Assembly: GCF_004799325.1 (NCBI RefSeq)
Contig: NZ_SSMD01000011.1
Location: forward strand, 1-64,000
Direction of reading: 5' to 3'
Length of the DNA: 64,000 nucleotides
From: Thalassobius vesicularis
GTDB lineage: Bacteria > Pseudomonadota > Alphaproteobacteria > Rhodobacterales > Rhodobacteraceae
Below are positions 17,485 through 26,246 of the stretch, in pieces (the first letter of the stretch is position 1; every line of letters starts with the position of its first letter). The position numbers and the translations under genes are program-made. Below the pieces are notes generated by a model. The model did not search any database. It saw only the letters and a program-made list of their open reading frames with translations, and was not told the origin of the DNA.

Positions 17485-18840
17485 TCATCCGTAAACCAGA
17501 CTTGGCAACCACGTGATGATGCCCGGGAAGAACATGCACAGCAGCAGCCCAACGATCTGCAGCGCCAGGAACGGCAGTGCCGACTTGAAGATGTCGGACA
17601 TCGGGATTTCCGCAGGCGCCACGCCGCGCAGATAGAACAGCGCATAGCCAAACGGCGGGCTGAGGAAGCTCATCTGCATGTTCACCAGGTACAGCACGCC
17701 GAACCACAGAACCAGATCATCGGCCGACTCCAGACCAAAGGCCTGCGCGCCCATCGCCTTGATGATCGGCACGAAGATCGGCACGCACAGCAGCAGGATG
17801 CCAACCCAGTCCAGGAACATGCCCAGGATGATCAGCACGATCTGCATGATGATCAGGATGCCCCAGGGGCCAAAGCCCGTGGATTGCAGCGCGTTCTGCA
17901 CGAATTGCTGACCGCCCTCCAGCACGTAAAGGCCGACAAAGATCGTCGCACCGAACATGATCCACAGCACCATCGCCGAGGCCTTCAGCGTCCCGATCGA
18001 GGCTTCGCGGATCGTCTGCCAGTCCAGCTTGCGGTGGATAGCCGCCACGATGAAGGCGCCGAAGGTGCCGATGCCTGCCGCCTCGACCGGGGTGGCCACG
18101 CCGGTGAAGATCACCCCCAGCACTACCGCGATCAGCGCGATCGGGGCCGCCATGTTGCCCATCAGGCGCATCTTCTCGGCGGTCGAGATCCGCTCCTCCA
18201 TCGGGATGGGCGGGCCAAGGTCCGGGTTGATGTAGCTGCGCACGACGACATAGACCACGTACATGCCCGACAGCAGCAGGCCGGGAATGACCGCGCCGAT
18301 GAACAGCTCGCCCACCGATTGTTCGGCCACCACGGCGTAGATGATCGCCAGGATCGACGGCGGGATCAGGATGCCCAGCGTACCGCCGGCCATGATCGAG
18401 CCCATCGCGATCTTCGGATCGTAGCCGCGCTTCAGCATCGCCGGCAGCGCGATGATCCCCATCGTCACCACTGCCGCGCCGATCACGCCAACCATCGCCG
18501 CCAGCACCGTCGAGGCGATGATCGTCGCCGCCGCCAGGCCGCCCTTCACGCCGCCCAGGACCTTGTAGATCACATCGAACATGTCGTTGATGATCCCCGC
18601 CCTCTCAAGCATTGAGGCCATGAAGATGAACAGCGGGATTGCCGACAGCTGATAGTTTGTCATCTGCGGGAAAATCCGGCTGGGCACGATGTTCAGCGCG
18701 CGCTCATCACCCAAGATGAACAGGAACACGCAGGCCAGACCGCCGGTGACAAACGCCAACGGCAGACCCGCCATCAGCAGCACCAGCAACGAGCCGAACA
18801 TGATGAGTGTCAGCCACTCGATTCCGATATCAAGTCCCAT
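17485..18840 (-). CDS. TRAP transporter large permease (DctM family)
   Basis: A 451-residue inner-membrane protein with about 12 hydrophobic segments and the DctM hallmarks AIPLFIFMASMLERAGI near 70, GGTLGILIPPSILAIIYA near 150, and PVEAAGIGTFGAF near 255. It is the transport-catalysing subunit, using a sodium gradient to import a solute delivered by the periplasmic binding protein. The sequence fits the TakP/FcbT (mannitol/chloroaromatic) TRAP branch. It lies 3 bp after the small permease gene and ends the operon. Confidence 0.9.
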   Translation of the reverse strand: MGLDIGIEWLTLIMFGSLLVLLMAGLPLAFVTGGLACVFLFILGDERALNIVPSRIFPQMTNYQLSAIPLFIFMASMLERAGIINDMFDVIYKVLGGVKGGLAAATIIASTVLAAMVGVIGAAVVTMGIIALPAMLKRGYDPKIAMGSIMAGGTLGILIPPSILAIIYAVVAEQSVGELFIGAVIPGLLLSGMYVVYVVVRSYINPDLGPPIPMEERISTAEKMRLMGNMAAPIALIAVVLGVIFTGVATPVEAAGIGTFGAFIVAAIHRKLDWQTIREASIGTLKASAMVLWIMFGATIFVGLYVLEGGQQFVQNALQSTGFGPWGILIIMQIVLIILGMFLDWVGILLLCVPIFVPIIKAMGAQAFGLESADDLVLWFGVLYLVNMQMSFLSPPFGYALFYLRGVAPAEIPMSDIFKSALPFLALQIVGLLLCMFFPGIITWLPSLVYG

Positions 18841-18843
18841 CGG

Positions 18844-20166
18844 TTACGCCCCCTTCACCACGGCGCGCAGATCCTGCGCCAGTTTGGACACGCCCTGCAG
18901 CACCAGCAGCAGGCCACCGATCACCATGACCCATTTCATCGGCCAAAGCGGAATCTCCCATTCGTTGAAGCTGATCTCGCCCCAACGGATCGCCGGATCG
19001 GTCCATTGCGCCAGGTTCAGGCTGGTCAGCATCTCTCCGAAACCGATCTGCCCACGCGCCCAATCCGAGATGACCGAGTTGCCCGTGGGCACCGCGATCG
19101 CGTCGAAGGCAAAGATGTAGGATGTCACCAGCAGCGTGCCGGCGAAGATAAAGAAAAACACCGAGGTCAGCAGATCCGCCCAGGCCTTTTTCGGACGCGA
19201 CAGCGGGGCATAGAAGATGTCCACGCGCACATGGCTTTCGCACAGCATCGCGTAGGCGCCCGCGATCAGGTATTGCATCCCGAACATCAGGTACATGGAT
19301 TCATGCGCCCAGCTGGTCGGGCTGTTGAACACGTAGCGGCTGATCACCTCGAAGTAATAGACGAAGACCGCGATCACCGCCCAGTAGCTGACGAACTCGC
19401 CGCAGATCAGCGACAGCCGGTCGATCCAGCCAGTCCAGCCCGAGGAGACATGGCGGGAATCGTCCTTAAGCTCTTCTTCTTCCAGCGCTTTCAGGGCCTT
19501 CTCGGTCTCCGTCAACTCTTGCTTCGGCGGGATCGAGGCGTTGGCCTTTTTCAGCATCCCCGGCAGCAAAACCGCGTCCAGGATCATCGCCGCCAGCAGC
19601 AGGTAGAACGCATAGGCCGACACGTTATGCCACTTGTCATAGCGCGCCTTGGCCTCGGTTTCGGCGGGCAGTGCCGCGTCACGTTCAGCCTGCGCGCGGG
19701 TGACAGTCTCGGTGCCCTTGGTCAGGCGTTCCTCGGCGCGGGCGACCTTCTTCTCGGCGCTGCGGCGGGCAAAACTGCCCTCCTCGGTCGCGGCCAGATC
19801 GGCGCGCAGGCCGGGCAGGCTGTCCTCGGCGGCCTTCATCCGCTCGGTCTCGCGCTGGATGGTCGTTTCCGCCATCCGCACGATATTCGCGGCATCCGAC
19901 AGGTCCGCGCGGGCGCCGGCGCTTTGGTTGTTGCCAACCAGGATCGCCAGGAACACCGGGATGAACAGCAATCCCCACAGGTTTTTCAGATAGAACCGAT
20001 GCAGCCCCATCATGCCGCCCGTCACCAGGATCATGTATCCCAGCGGGGCTGAATATTTCGGGTTCTCGGTCTTGGGTCGCTTGGCCAGCGACATCGCAAT
20101 GAGCGGGAACAGGATCAGCCCTGCCCAGTACGCCCAATGCGGCAAGGTGAATTCGAGACTTGGCAT
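18844..20166 (-). CDS. TRAP small permease (DctQ) with N-terminal TM2-like and coiled-coil extension
   Basis: At 440 residues this is over twice the usual DctQ length. Residues 250-440 are the DctQ domain (SYWAVIAVFVYYFEVISRYVFN, then SPTSWAHESMYLMF). The N-terminal part has a hydrophobic helix, then GGMMGLHRFYLKNLWGLLFIP (50-70), which resembles the TM2 domain signature. A charged, Ala/Glu/Arg-rich segment (about 85-175) is expected to be coiled coil, followed by another helix (about 183-203). It is one uninterrupted frame, so it looks like a genuine fusion. The role of the extension is unknown; regulation or oligomerisation is possible. Confidence 0.85.
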   Translation of the reverse strand: MPSLEFTLPHWAYWAGLILFPLIAMSLAKRPKTENPKYSAPLGYMILVTGGMMGLHRFYLKNLWGLLFIPVFLAILVGNNQSAGARADLSDAANIVRMAETTIQRETERMKAAEDSLPGLRADLAATEEGSFARRSAEKKVARAEERLTKGTETVTRAQAERDAALPAETEAKARYDKWHNVSAYAFYLLLAAMILDAVLLPGMLKKANASIPPKQELTETEKALKALEEEELKDDSRHVSSGWTGWIDRLSLICGEFVSYWAVIAVFVYYFEVISRYVFNSPTSWAHESMYLMFGMQYLIAGAYAMLCESHVRVDIFYAPLSRPKKAWADLLTSVFFFIFAGTLLVTSYIFAFDAIAVPTGNSVISDWARGQIGFGEMLTSLNLAQWTDPAIRWGEISFNEWEIPLWPMKWVMVIGGLLLVLQGVSKLAQDLRAVVKGA

Positions 20167-20204
20167 GCCACCCCTCTCGGTCTCAGTGTGCTAAAGTCGG
20201 AAAG

Positions 20205-20233
20205 GGCCTGCACCCCGCCGGGGGGCACAGGCC
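20205..20233 (-). promoter_or_regulatory. Intergenic stem-loop between TRAP binding-protein and permease genes
   Basis: GGCCTG (20205-20210) pairs with CAGGCC (20228-20233), with an inner CCCC/GGGG pairing, and no T run follows. It lies between the binding-protein gene and the small permease gene. Such hairpins often protect upstream mRNA or attenuate readthrough so the binding protein is made in excess. Confidence 0.5.
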
Positions 20234-20253
20234 ATGCGCGGTTGTCCCGCGTC

Positions 20254-21354
20254 TCAGAGATCCAGTTCCAGGCCCTGAATCTGCTCTTTGGTCACGTAGC
20301 CCAGCGAACCGGACATCATGTAATCCAGCTGGATCTTGAACACGCGCGCGGCGTTCTTGTCGCGGTTGGCGTATTTGAACCAGATCGGCACGGCGACCTC
20401 GGTCATCAGTTCCACGTCGTCCTGGCTCAGGCGGGTCACTTCGGTGCCGTCGGCCTCGAACTTGGCCCAGGCTTCCTGGTCGGCCTTCTGGATCATCGCG
20501 TGGTGATGGATCGAGTACGACTGCGTCTCCATTTCCACGAACTGCTTCATCTGCGGGCTCAGCTTGTCCCACGACGGCTGCCCCACGGTGATGTCCATGA
20601 TGTCGACCGGCTGGTACACCGACATGAAGCCCGGAGGGCCCATCGAGATGTACTTGGTCACCTGGCTGAAGCCGAGCGAGTAGTTGACCGCCGGGCCCAC
20701 GTAGTCGGCCACGTCGATCGTGCCCTTCTCCAGTGCCGGGAAGATTTCCGAGCCGGGCAGAACCGTGGTTTCAGCACCCAGTTCAGTGAACAGTTCGGCC
20801 ACCATGCCGCCGGGCATGCGCATCTTGCGCCCACGGAAGTCGTCGACCGAGCGGATCGGCACCTTCGAGTGGATGATGTTCGGGCCGTGGTGCACGGGGC
20901 CGACGAAATGCATCCCCTGCGCGGCGTACAGCTCGCGCGCGATGTCCAGGCCGCCCAGGCCATAGTAGAACACGTCGAATTCATGCGGGTTGCGCATCGC
21001 CAGCGGATAGCTGGTCAGGAACGTCGCCGCCGGGATGATGCCCTGCGCGTAGATGGTGAACGGGTTCACCGCGTCCAGCACGCCGTTCTTCACCGCGTCG
21101 AACAGCTGGAAATCGCCCACGACGTCATTGGCGCCGAACGGCTGGAATGCCAGCTCGCCCCCGGTTTTCTCGACGATGGTGGCGCACCAGTCCTTGAAGA
21201 TCTGCAGGCCCGCGCCGCCCGGCCACGAGGTCTGGATCTTCCAGGTCGTGGTTTGGCCCGCAGCCGTCGCGATGGACGGAGCCGCCAGACCGGCCGCGCC
21301 CATGAACGCCATGTTCCGCAGCGCCGAGCGCCGCGAGAGTGCTTTCTTGTGCAT
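20254..21354 (-). CDS. TRAP transporter substrate-binding protein (DctP/TakP type)
   Basis: A 366-residue periplasmic binding protein. The N-terminus has a twin-arginine-like leader (SRRSALRNMAFMGAAGLAAP, about 7-26). The mature part has TRAP-SBP features: WKIQTSWPGG, DWCATIVEKTGG, FRGRKMRMPGG near 160-170 carrying the conserved carboxylate-binding Arg, and LEKGTIDVADYVGP. The overall type resembles TakP of R. sphaeroides, which binds alpha-keto acids, so a 2-oxo or hydroxy acid is a reasonable guess. It is first in the operon, with GGAGG-like sequence just upstream of the ATG. Confidence 0.88.
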   Translation of the reverse strand: MHKKALSRRSALRNMAFMGAAGLAAPSIATAAGQTTTWKIQTSWPGGAGLQIFKDWCATIVEKTGGELAFQPFGANDVVGDFQLFDAVKNGVLDAVNPFTIYAQGIIPAATFLTSYPLAMRNPHEFDVFYYGLGGLDIARELYAAQGMHFVGPVHHGPNIIHSKVPIRSVDDFRGRKMRMPGGMVAELFTELGAETTVLPGSEIFPALEKGTIDVADYVGPAVNYSLGFSQVTKYISMGPPGFMSVYQPVDIMDITVGQPSWDKLSPQMKQFVEMETQSYSIHHHAMIQKADQEAWAKFEADGTEVTRLSQDDVELMTEVAVPIWFKYANRDKNAARVFKIQLDYMMSGSLGYVTKEQIQGLELDL

Positions 21355-21613
21355 GTTTTTCCTCCCATTTCATCCGGACGGCGGTGGGATGGCCGGCGGC
21401 CCTCCCCAAGGCCAGTCCGAAGATGCGCCCCTCAGCGCACCCTTAAATTGGTAACTTTAATTTTCCAATTTGCATAGAGATTTTTCACCTGCATGAAGAT
21501 TCAAAAATAATCTCTTATTTGCCAATATGATACGGCAAATATCGAAAGATAATTCCCCCGTAATTGGTCGTTTTTTCTGCAAGTGCAAAATCGATCTGCA
21601 TCGGCCGGAAACG
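21355..21613. promoter_or_regulatory. Promoter region of the TRAP operon with inverted repeat
   Basis: The 312-bp gap between the TRAP operon and the U32 gene (both minus strand) holds an AT-rich part at 21445-21545, the likely promoter. It contains an 8-bp inverted repeat TATTTGCC (21516-21523) and GGCAAATA (21534-21541) with a 10-bp spacer, a possible operator. No regulator gene is adjacent. Confidence 0.45.
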
Positions 21614-21643
21614 AAAAACCCCGCAAGGCGGGGCCTTGCGGGG
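21614..21643 (-). terminator. Strong rho-independent terminator of the U32 gene
   Basis: On the minus strand a perfect 10-bp stem (CCCCGCAAGG/CCTTGCGGGG, 21619-21628 with 21634-21643) with a 5-base loop is followed by five Ts, 23 bp after the U32 stop codon. Confidence 0.9.
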
Positions 21644-21666
21644 CGTCAGATCCGTGTGCGGCGCGA

Positions 21667-23328
21667 TCAGACCAGGCGCGGGATCGCCGGTTCGCGCATG
21701 TCGCGTTCCAGCAGCTCTCCGGGCTTGCGGGTGGCCAGAATTTCGCGTGCGCGGGCGTATTCGGGGTCGTTCCAGAACATCAGGCAGCCATTGCAGCCGC
21801 GCCCACAGCACCCCTCTGCCCCCTTGCGAGAGGTCCGGGCGCGTTTGTCCATCACCTCCGACCCGATGGCCTCTTGCAGCATGCGGGTCTGGCGGCGATA
21901 GGCGGTCTCGCGCGCCTCGCCCAGTTCGATCTTCTGCGCGGTGCGGTCCAGCTTCAGGCGGCGCCATTCGTCCTCGGCCAGCAGGGTTTCCTTGCGCACG
22001 ATGGTGTAGGGCGGGAACCGCCGACGCACCGAGTCCGGGTCTTCGCGGTCGAAGGCCGAGTACGGGATGAACACCCGGTCCTGACGGCTGCCATAAGCGG
22101 CCTCGCGCACCTCGTCGCCCACCTGGAATTCGTACAGACGCAGCAGCACCGGCTCGGCCCAGGGATCGGGCGGCAGGAATTCCAGCACTTCGCCCGCGTC
22201 CAGCTGGTTCTTGACCGCCAGGATCAGCCCGTCCTCGCGGGTTTCCTCGATGATGCCCGCGAATTCCCACGGCGCCATCGCCTTGGTGTGCTCGTACCCG
22301 TGGGCATAGTTCTGCAACCGCCCCTCGTGGAAGGCGATCGTGTAGCCCCGGTTCGTCGCGGCATCCAGCTCCTGCATATAGGTCGCCGCGTCCCAGCCCT
22401 CGGGGTCCGCGTAATAGGCGTCAATCGCGCGCCGGTAGGCCCGCGCCACGGTGGCCACGTAATAGGGGCTCTTGTTGCGCCCCTCCACCTTCAGGCTGTC
22501 GATGCCCGCGCGCAGCAGGTCGTCCAGCTTGGGCATCAGGCACATGTCCTTCGAGTTCAGGATGTACGAGCCGCGCATGTCCTCTTCGATCGGCATGAAC
22601 TCACCGGGGCGCACGCCCTCCTCCAGCACGAACTCGAACAGCTCCATGTTTTCTTCGGTCAGGGGCAGCTCCTTGATGGTGCCGTCCTTCAGCTTCATGT
22701 GCACCTTGTACTGCCAGCGGCACGAGTTGGCGCAGTTGCCCTGGTTCGCCCCCCGCTCGGCCAGGAAGTTCGACAGCAGGCAGCGCCCCGAATAGGTCAT
22801 GCACATCGCGCCATGCACGAAGGTTTCCAGCCGCACGTCCGGGCATTTCTCGCGGATCTCGACCATCTCGGCATAGGTCACTTCGCGCGCCAGCACGACC
22901 AGCTCGGCGCCCTGATCGGCCCAGAAATCCACCGTCAGCCACGAGGCCACGTTGGCCTGGGTCGAGATATGCAGCGGCAGCTCCGGCGCGTGTTTGCGCA
23001 GGAAGTGGAAAACCCCCGGATCGGCCACGATCACCCCGTCCGGCCCGATCGCGCGCAGCGTGTCCAGGTAGGCGTCCAGCTTGGGGACATCCTTGTTATG
23101 GGTGAACAGGTTCAGCGTCAGGTAGACCCGAACGCCGTGCTCATGCGCAAACTTCACCCCCTCCTGGATATCCTCCAGCGAGAATTTGGACTTGGTGCGC
23201 AGCGACATGTCCGGCGTGCCCAGATAGACCGCGTCCGCCCCGTACAGCACCGCCACCTTCAGCCGCTCCAACGAACCGGCAGGCATCAGCAATTCGGATT
23301 TGCGCGCAGGCGCGGTGGTCTGGGTCAT
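21667..23328 (-). CDS. Peptidase U32 family protein, TrhP/YegQ-like tRNA hydroxylation factor
   Basis: A 553-residue U32 protein. The N-terminal barrel starts with ELLMPAGSLERLKVAVLYGADAVYLG. The core motif ETFVHGAMCMTYSGRCLLSNF and the nearby GNCANSC supply the four Cys thought to bind an iron-sulfur cluster. In E. coli and Bacillus relatives (TrhP/YegQ) make 5-hydroxyuridine in tRNA. The protein is longer than E. coli YegQ (453) and ends with a Cys-rich tail, GCCGRGCNGCLMFWNDPEYA (about 513-532). The start at 23328 is supported by conservation of the following residues. It is monocistronic, with its own terminator. Confidence 0.85.
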   Translation of the reverse strand: MTQTTAPARKSELLMPAGSLERLKVAVLYGADAVYLGTPDMSLRTKSKFSLEDIQEGVKFAHEHGVRVYLTLNLFTHNKDVPKLDAYLDTLRAIGPDGVIVADPGVFHFLRKHAPELPLHISTQANVASWLTVDFWADQGAELVVLAREVTYAEMVEIREKCPDVRLETFVHGAMCMTYSGRCLLSNFLAERGANQGNCANSCRWQYKVHMKLKDGTIKELPLTEENMELFEFVLEEGVRPGEFMPIEEDMRGSYILNSKDMCLMPKLDDLLRAGIDSLKVEGRNKSPYYVATVARAYRRAIDAYYADPEGWDAATYMQELDAATNRGYTIAFHEGRLQNYAHGYEHTKAMAPWEFAGIIEETREDGLILAVKNQLDAGEVLEFLPPDPWAEPVLLRLYEFQVGDEVREAAYGSRQDRVFIPYSAFDREDPDSVRRRFPPYTIVRKETLLAEDEWRRLKLDRTAQKIELGEARETAYRRQTRMLQEAIGSEVMDKRARTSRKGAEGCCGRGCNGCLMFWNDPEYARAREILATRKPGELLERDMREPAIPRLV

Positions 23329-23514
23329 CGTCGGGATCCGTCGGGTATGATGGGGTTAATCGCATCCCATTACAGCAAACCGCCCCCCCGATGCCAGTGC
23401 TTTCGGGCCCTTTTGGGAATCGTCTGACGGAAAGGGCCGACATGATCCGCATCAAGGAACACATCACTTTCCCGGCATAGAATCCCCTTGTTTCAAAAGG
23501 AAAGGGGGATCCTG

Positions 23515-23895
23515 ATGAAGACGTTTTTCAAGATCATTCTGGGCTTGCTCGCCCTTGCCGGCGTGGCCGGGGTGGCGGTTGTTCTGCTGACCTCGGGGGC
23601 GCGGGATACGGCCCGCAATTTCGTGCTTCAGGCCACCTCTGGCCAGATCACGCAGGCCCATGCCCTGCTGCATCAGGAACTGCGCCGTCAGGTGCCCCTT
23701 GCCCAGCTGGACCAGATGTTCGCCGGGGCCGAGCCCTATGCCGATGTCTCGTTCTCCTCGGTCGAGGCCAGCGGCGGCAACACCACCCTGCAAGGCACCG
23801 CCCGCACCGCCGGGGGCTGCTCCAGTCAGGTCGCGTTCCAGATGCTGGACGACAGCATCATCAGTTTCGACATCACACCGCTTTGCCGGAAATAA
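23515..23895 (+). CDS. Small membrane-anchored hypothetical protein
   Basis: A 126-residue protein with one N-terminal hydrophobic segment (about 5-26) and no clear cleavage site, then an exported domain of about 95 residues with two Cys (about 100 and 124). The alternation of helix and strand (FVLQATSGQITQAHALLHQEL, then VSFSSVEASGGNTTLQGTA) suggests an NTF2-like DUF4864/DUF4878-type fold, but this is a guess. The ATG at 23515 follows AAGGGGG, which can pair with CCCCTT at 23484-23489 and might hide the ribosome-binding site. It is first in a five-gene run of exported proteins. Confidence 0.7.
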   Translation: MKTFFKIILGLLALAGVAGVAVVLLTSGARDTARNFVLQATSGQITQAHALLHQELRRQVPLAQLDQMFAGAEPYADVSFSSVEASGGNTTLQGTARTAGGCSSQVAFQMLDDSIISFDITPLCRK

Positions 23896-23938
23896 CCGGC
23901 CTCAGTTTTCATTTCCGACAGACAGAAGGACTTTACCC

Positions 23939-25000
23939 ATGCGTCTTTTGACGAACGATTTCAAAGCGTTGGTATTGGGTATCAGTTTGGCGCTGGGTTT
24001 TGCGCCGCAGGTTTCGGCGGGCTCTTACACGGACCCGACCTATGGGTTCGAACTGACCACCCCCGACAGCTGGCACACCGAATCCGCGACCGAGGGCAGC
24101 GACAGCGTCCTCAAGATCCAAAGCCCCGACGGCAACGCCTATGGCGAGGTCCGCGCCATCCACCTCAACCGCGGCACCACGGTCGAACAACTGCTCGAGG
24201 CGTTCCGCGCCAATGTCGTGCCCAACGGCACGCTGGCGGGCAGCGCCGATGACACCCATGCCGGGCTGACCGGCAAGGTCGCGGCCTGGCGCCTGGCGAT
24301 GGACGGCCAGCAACTGGCGATCGGCGGGTTCTTCACCGCCAACGGCCCGGTTGGCTACATCCTTCTGACCGTCACCGCCGAGGCGCAATTCGCCACCTAC
24401 TCGCCCGAGTATGACAAGATCTTCGCCACCTTCCGTCCCGGCGCGCTGGTGACGGCCTATGCCGACGACGCGCCCAGCACGCCGCCCGCCAGCGACCCCG
24501 CAGGGGACGAGCTGTTCGCCGGTCTGGTCGCCGAACCCCACCCCGAACTGGGATTCGTCTTTACCCGCTACGACGCCTGGCACCCCGACATGCCGCAGCC
24601 ATGGGTGCTGCGCGTGGGCCTGATGGAATACCCCGCCCACATGCGCCCCTCGATCGTGATCGAGGCACTGGCCGGCGACGCCTATGACAACCTGCAAGCC
24701 GGGGCGCAGGATCTGCGCGGGCAACTGTCGGACATGCAGAACGTGCAATTCGACCAGGACGGCCCGCAAGAAGTCGCCAACATGGCCGAGAACGGCACCC
24801 CCATGCCCGGCTGGTCCTTTGGCGCGACCTACACCCAGAACGGTGTGCCCTTCCGGCAGCTGACCTTCTTGTTCAAGCGTGCGCAGCCCAGCGTCTACTA
24901 CGCGATCTACGTGACCGGACCGCAGGACATCCTGATGCAGCACCAACCCGAGATGATGCGGATGCTTCAGGCCATCCAGATCGTCCCCTTCTCGAACTGA
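23939..25000 (+). CDS. Exported hypothetical protein with two PsbP/DcrB-like domains
   Basis: A 353-residue protein with a signal peptide (about 1-27, ending VSA). The mature part looks like a duplicated domain. The first (about 30-165, YTDPTYGFELTTPDSWHTES ... YDKIFATFRPG) has the outline of the Mog1/PsbP/DcrB fold; the second (about 190-350, PELGFVFTRYDAWHPD ... MLQAIQIVPF) repeats the plan more loosely. The ATG at 23939 has AGAAGGA 8 bp upstream. The gene starts 43 bp after its neighbour and ends 13 bp before the next. Function is unknown. Confidence 0.7.
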   Translation: MRLLTNDFKALVLGISLALGFAPQVSAGSYTDPTYGFELTTPDSWHTESATEGSDSVLKIQSPDGNAYGEVRAIHLNRGTTVEQLLEAFRANVVPNGTLAGSADDTHAGLTGKVAAWRLAMDGQQLAIGGFFTANGPVGYILLTVTAEAQFATYSPEYDKIFATFRPGALVTAYADDAPSTPPASDPAGDELFAGLVAEPHPELGFVFTRYDAWHPDMPQPWVLRVGLMEYPAHMRPSIVIEALAGDAYDNLQAGAQDLRGQLSDMQNVQFDQDGPQEVANMAENGTPMPGWSFGATYTQNGVPFRQLTFLFKRAQPSVYYAIYVTGPQDILMQHQPEMMRMLQAIQIVPFSN

Positions 25001-25013
25001 AAGGGCCACGACC

Positions 25014-26246
25014 ATGACATTCCTTCGCAACAGCCTGCTGGCTCTGGGTCTGGCCTGCCTGCCCCTTGGCGCGCTGGCGCAATCCTGTGAACCGCTGGGC
25101 ACGCTGGAAACCGATGGCACCGGCGCGCCCTCGAAATACCGTCAGGGCGGCACTTACCTGCCCGTCGAGATCGGCAAGATCACCCCGGACAGCGCGATCC
25201 GCGTGGTTTCGCTGGTGGGGCCGTACCAGTACGTCACCCTGCACACCCGCGTCACCGGCGGCATCTGGGACACCGCCTATCAGGGCGACCGGGCCGAGTT
25301 TCCCGGCACCGACCCCGTGTTTGAAAAATGCCGCGGCATGGCCAATTGCACCCATATCGTGTTCTCGCTGAACGGCGCGCATGAGCGCTACGAGACCGTC
25401 CTCAGCAAGGCCCGGCTCGAGTTGTGCAGCGCCCCCGCCTCTGGCCCGATCACGCTGGACACCACCTATACCGCGCCGAAATCGGGCTGGCAGATCGACC
25501 TGCCGCACGACTGGGGCCGCGACGTGACCGACGACCCCGCCGGCGGCACCGGGCTGTTCACCTCGCCCGATGATGTGGTCGCCGTGGGCGTCACCACGCT
25601 GGACCACGGCCCGCAATATACCGACGAGCAACTCATCGGCATGTTGCAGGAAAACATGTTCGCCAACTCGCGCAAGACGCATGAACAAAGCGTCCTGCTG
25701 GGCGGGCTGACCGGCCTGCTGCACCGCTATGACATGACGGTGAACGGCGCGCCCTATGCCGCGATGGCCGCCTACCTGCCGATGGGCAAGACCCGGATGT
25801 ACATCGTCTGGGCCATGCTGCCCGTCGATCAGGCACAGGCGCGCGGCAATGACGCGACCGCGATCATGAACACCTTCCGCATCATCGTGCCCAAGCAGAT
25901 GGAGGACATCCCCCTTGGCCTTGGCCTGCTGACCATCGGCACCCAGCCCGGTCAGGCGCAGGACGTCATCCCCGCCTCGGCCCCGCAGCTGGTACTGAAA
26001 GCAGGCGTTCTGGGCACCGTCCGCAGCGACAGCATCCTGCTGACCCTGACGCATCTGGACAGCGGCCAGACCGTGTTCTCGAACGACTACCCGATCGGCA
26101 ACTTCCCGGTGGACCGCGCGATCATGATCGACGCCACCATCCAGCGCCCCGCGTCCGGCTGGCAGCCCGGCGACTACCGCCTGGCCCTGACCCATGCCGG
26201 CAATGACCTTGGCAGCCGCATGTTCACCCTGGAGGCAAACCAATGA
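25014..26246 (+). CDS. Exported hypothetical protein
   Basis: A 410-residue protein with a signal peptide (about 1-22, ending ALA before QSC). The N-terminal part (about 23-140) has four Cys and an SH3-like look (GGTYLPVEIGKITPDSAIRVVSLVGPYQYVTL). A central part (about 155-300, APKSGWQIDLPHDWGRDV ... IMNTFRIIVPK) resembles the PsbP/DcrB-like domains of the preceding protein. A C-terminal beta-rich part (about 320-410, RPASGWQPGDYRLALTHAG) looks like an immunoglobulin-type sandwich. The gene ends in ATGA shared with the next start, so translation is probably coupled. Confidence 0.7.
   Translation: MTFLRNSLLALGLACLPLGALAQSCEPLGTLETDGTGAPSKYRQGGTYLPVEIGKITPDSAIRVVSLVGPYQYVTLHTRVTGGIWDTAYQGDRAEFPGTDPVFEKCRGMANCTHIVFSLNGAHERYETVLSKARLELCSAPASGPITLDTTYTAPKSGWQIDLPHDWGRDVTDDPAGGTGLFTSPDDVVAVGVTTLDHGPQYTDEQLIGMLQENMFANSRKTHEQSVLLGGLTGLLHRYDMTVNGAPYAAMAAYLPMGKTRMYIVWAMLPVDQAQARGNDATAIMNTFRIIVPKQMEDIPLGLGLLTIGTQPGQAQDVIPASAPQLVLKAGVLGTVRSDSILLTLTHLDSGQTVFSNDYPIGNFPVDRAIMIDATIQRPASGWQPGDYRLALTHAGNDLGSRMFTLEANQ

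Noticed and set aside
15303-17516. A 737-codon plus-strand frame opposite the helicase
   Set aside because: It is a shadow of the DEAD-box gene and extends into its promoter; no domains are seen.
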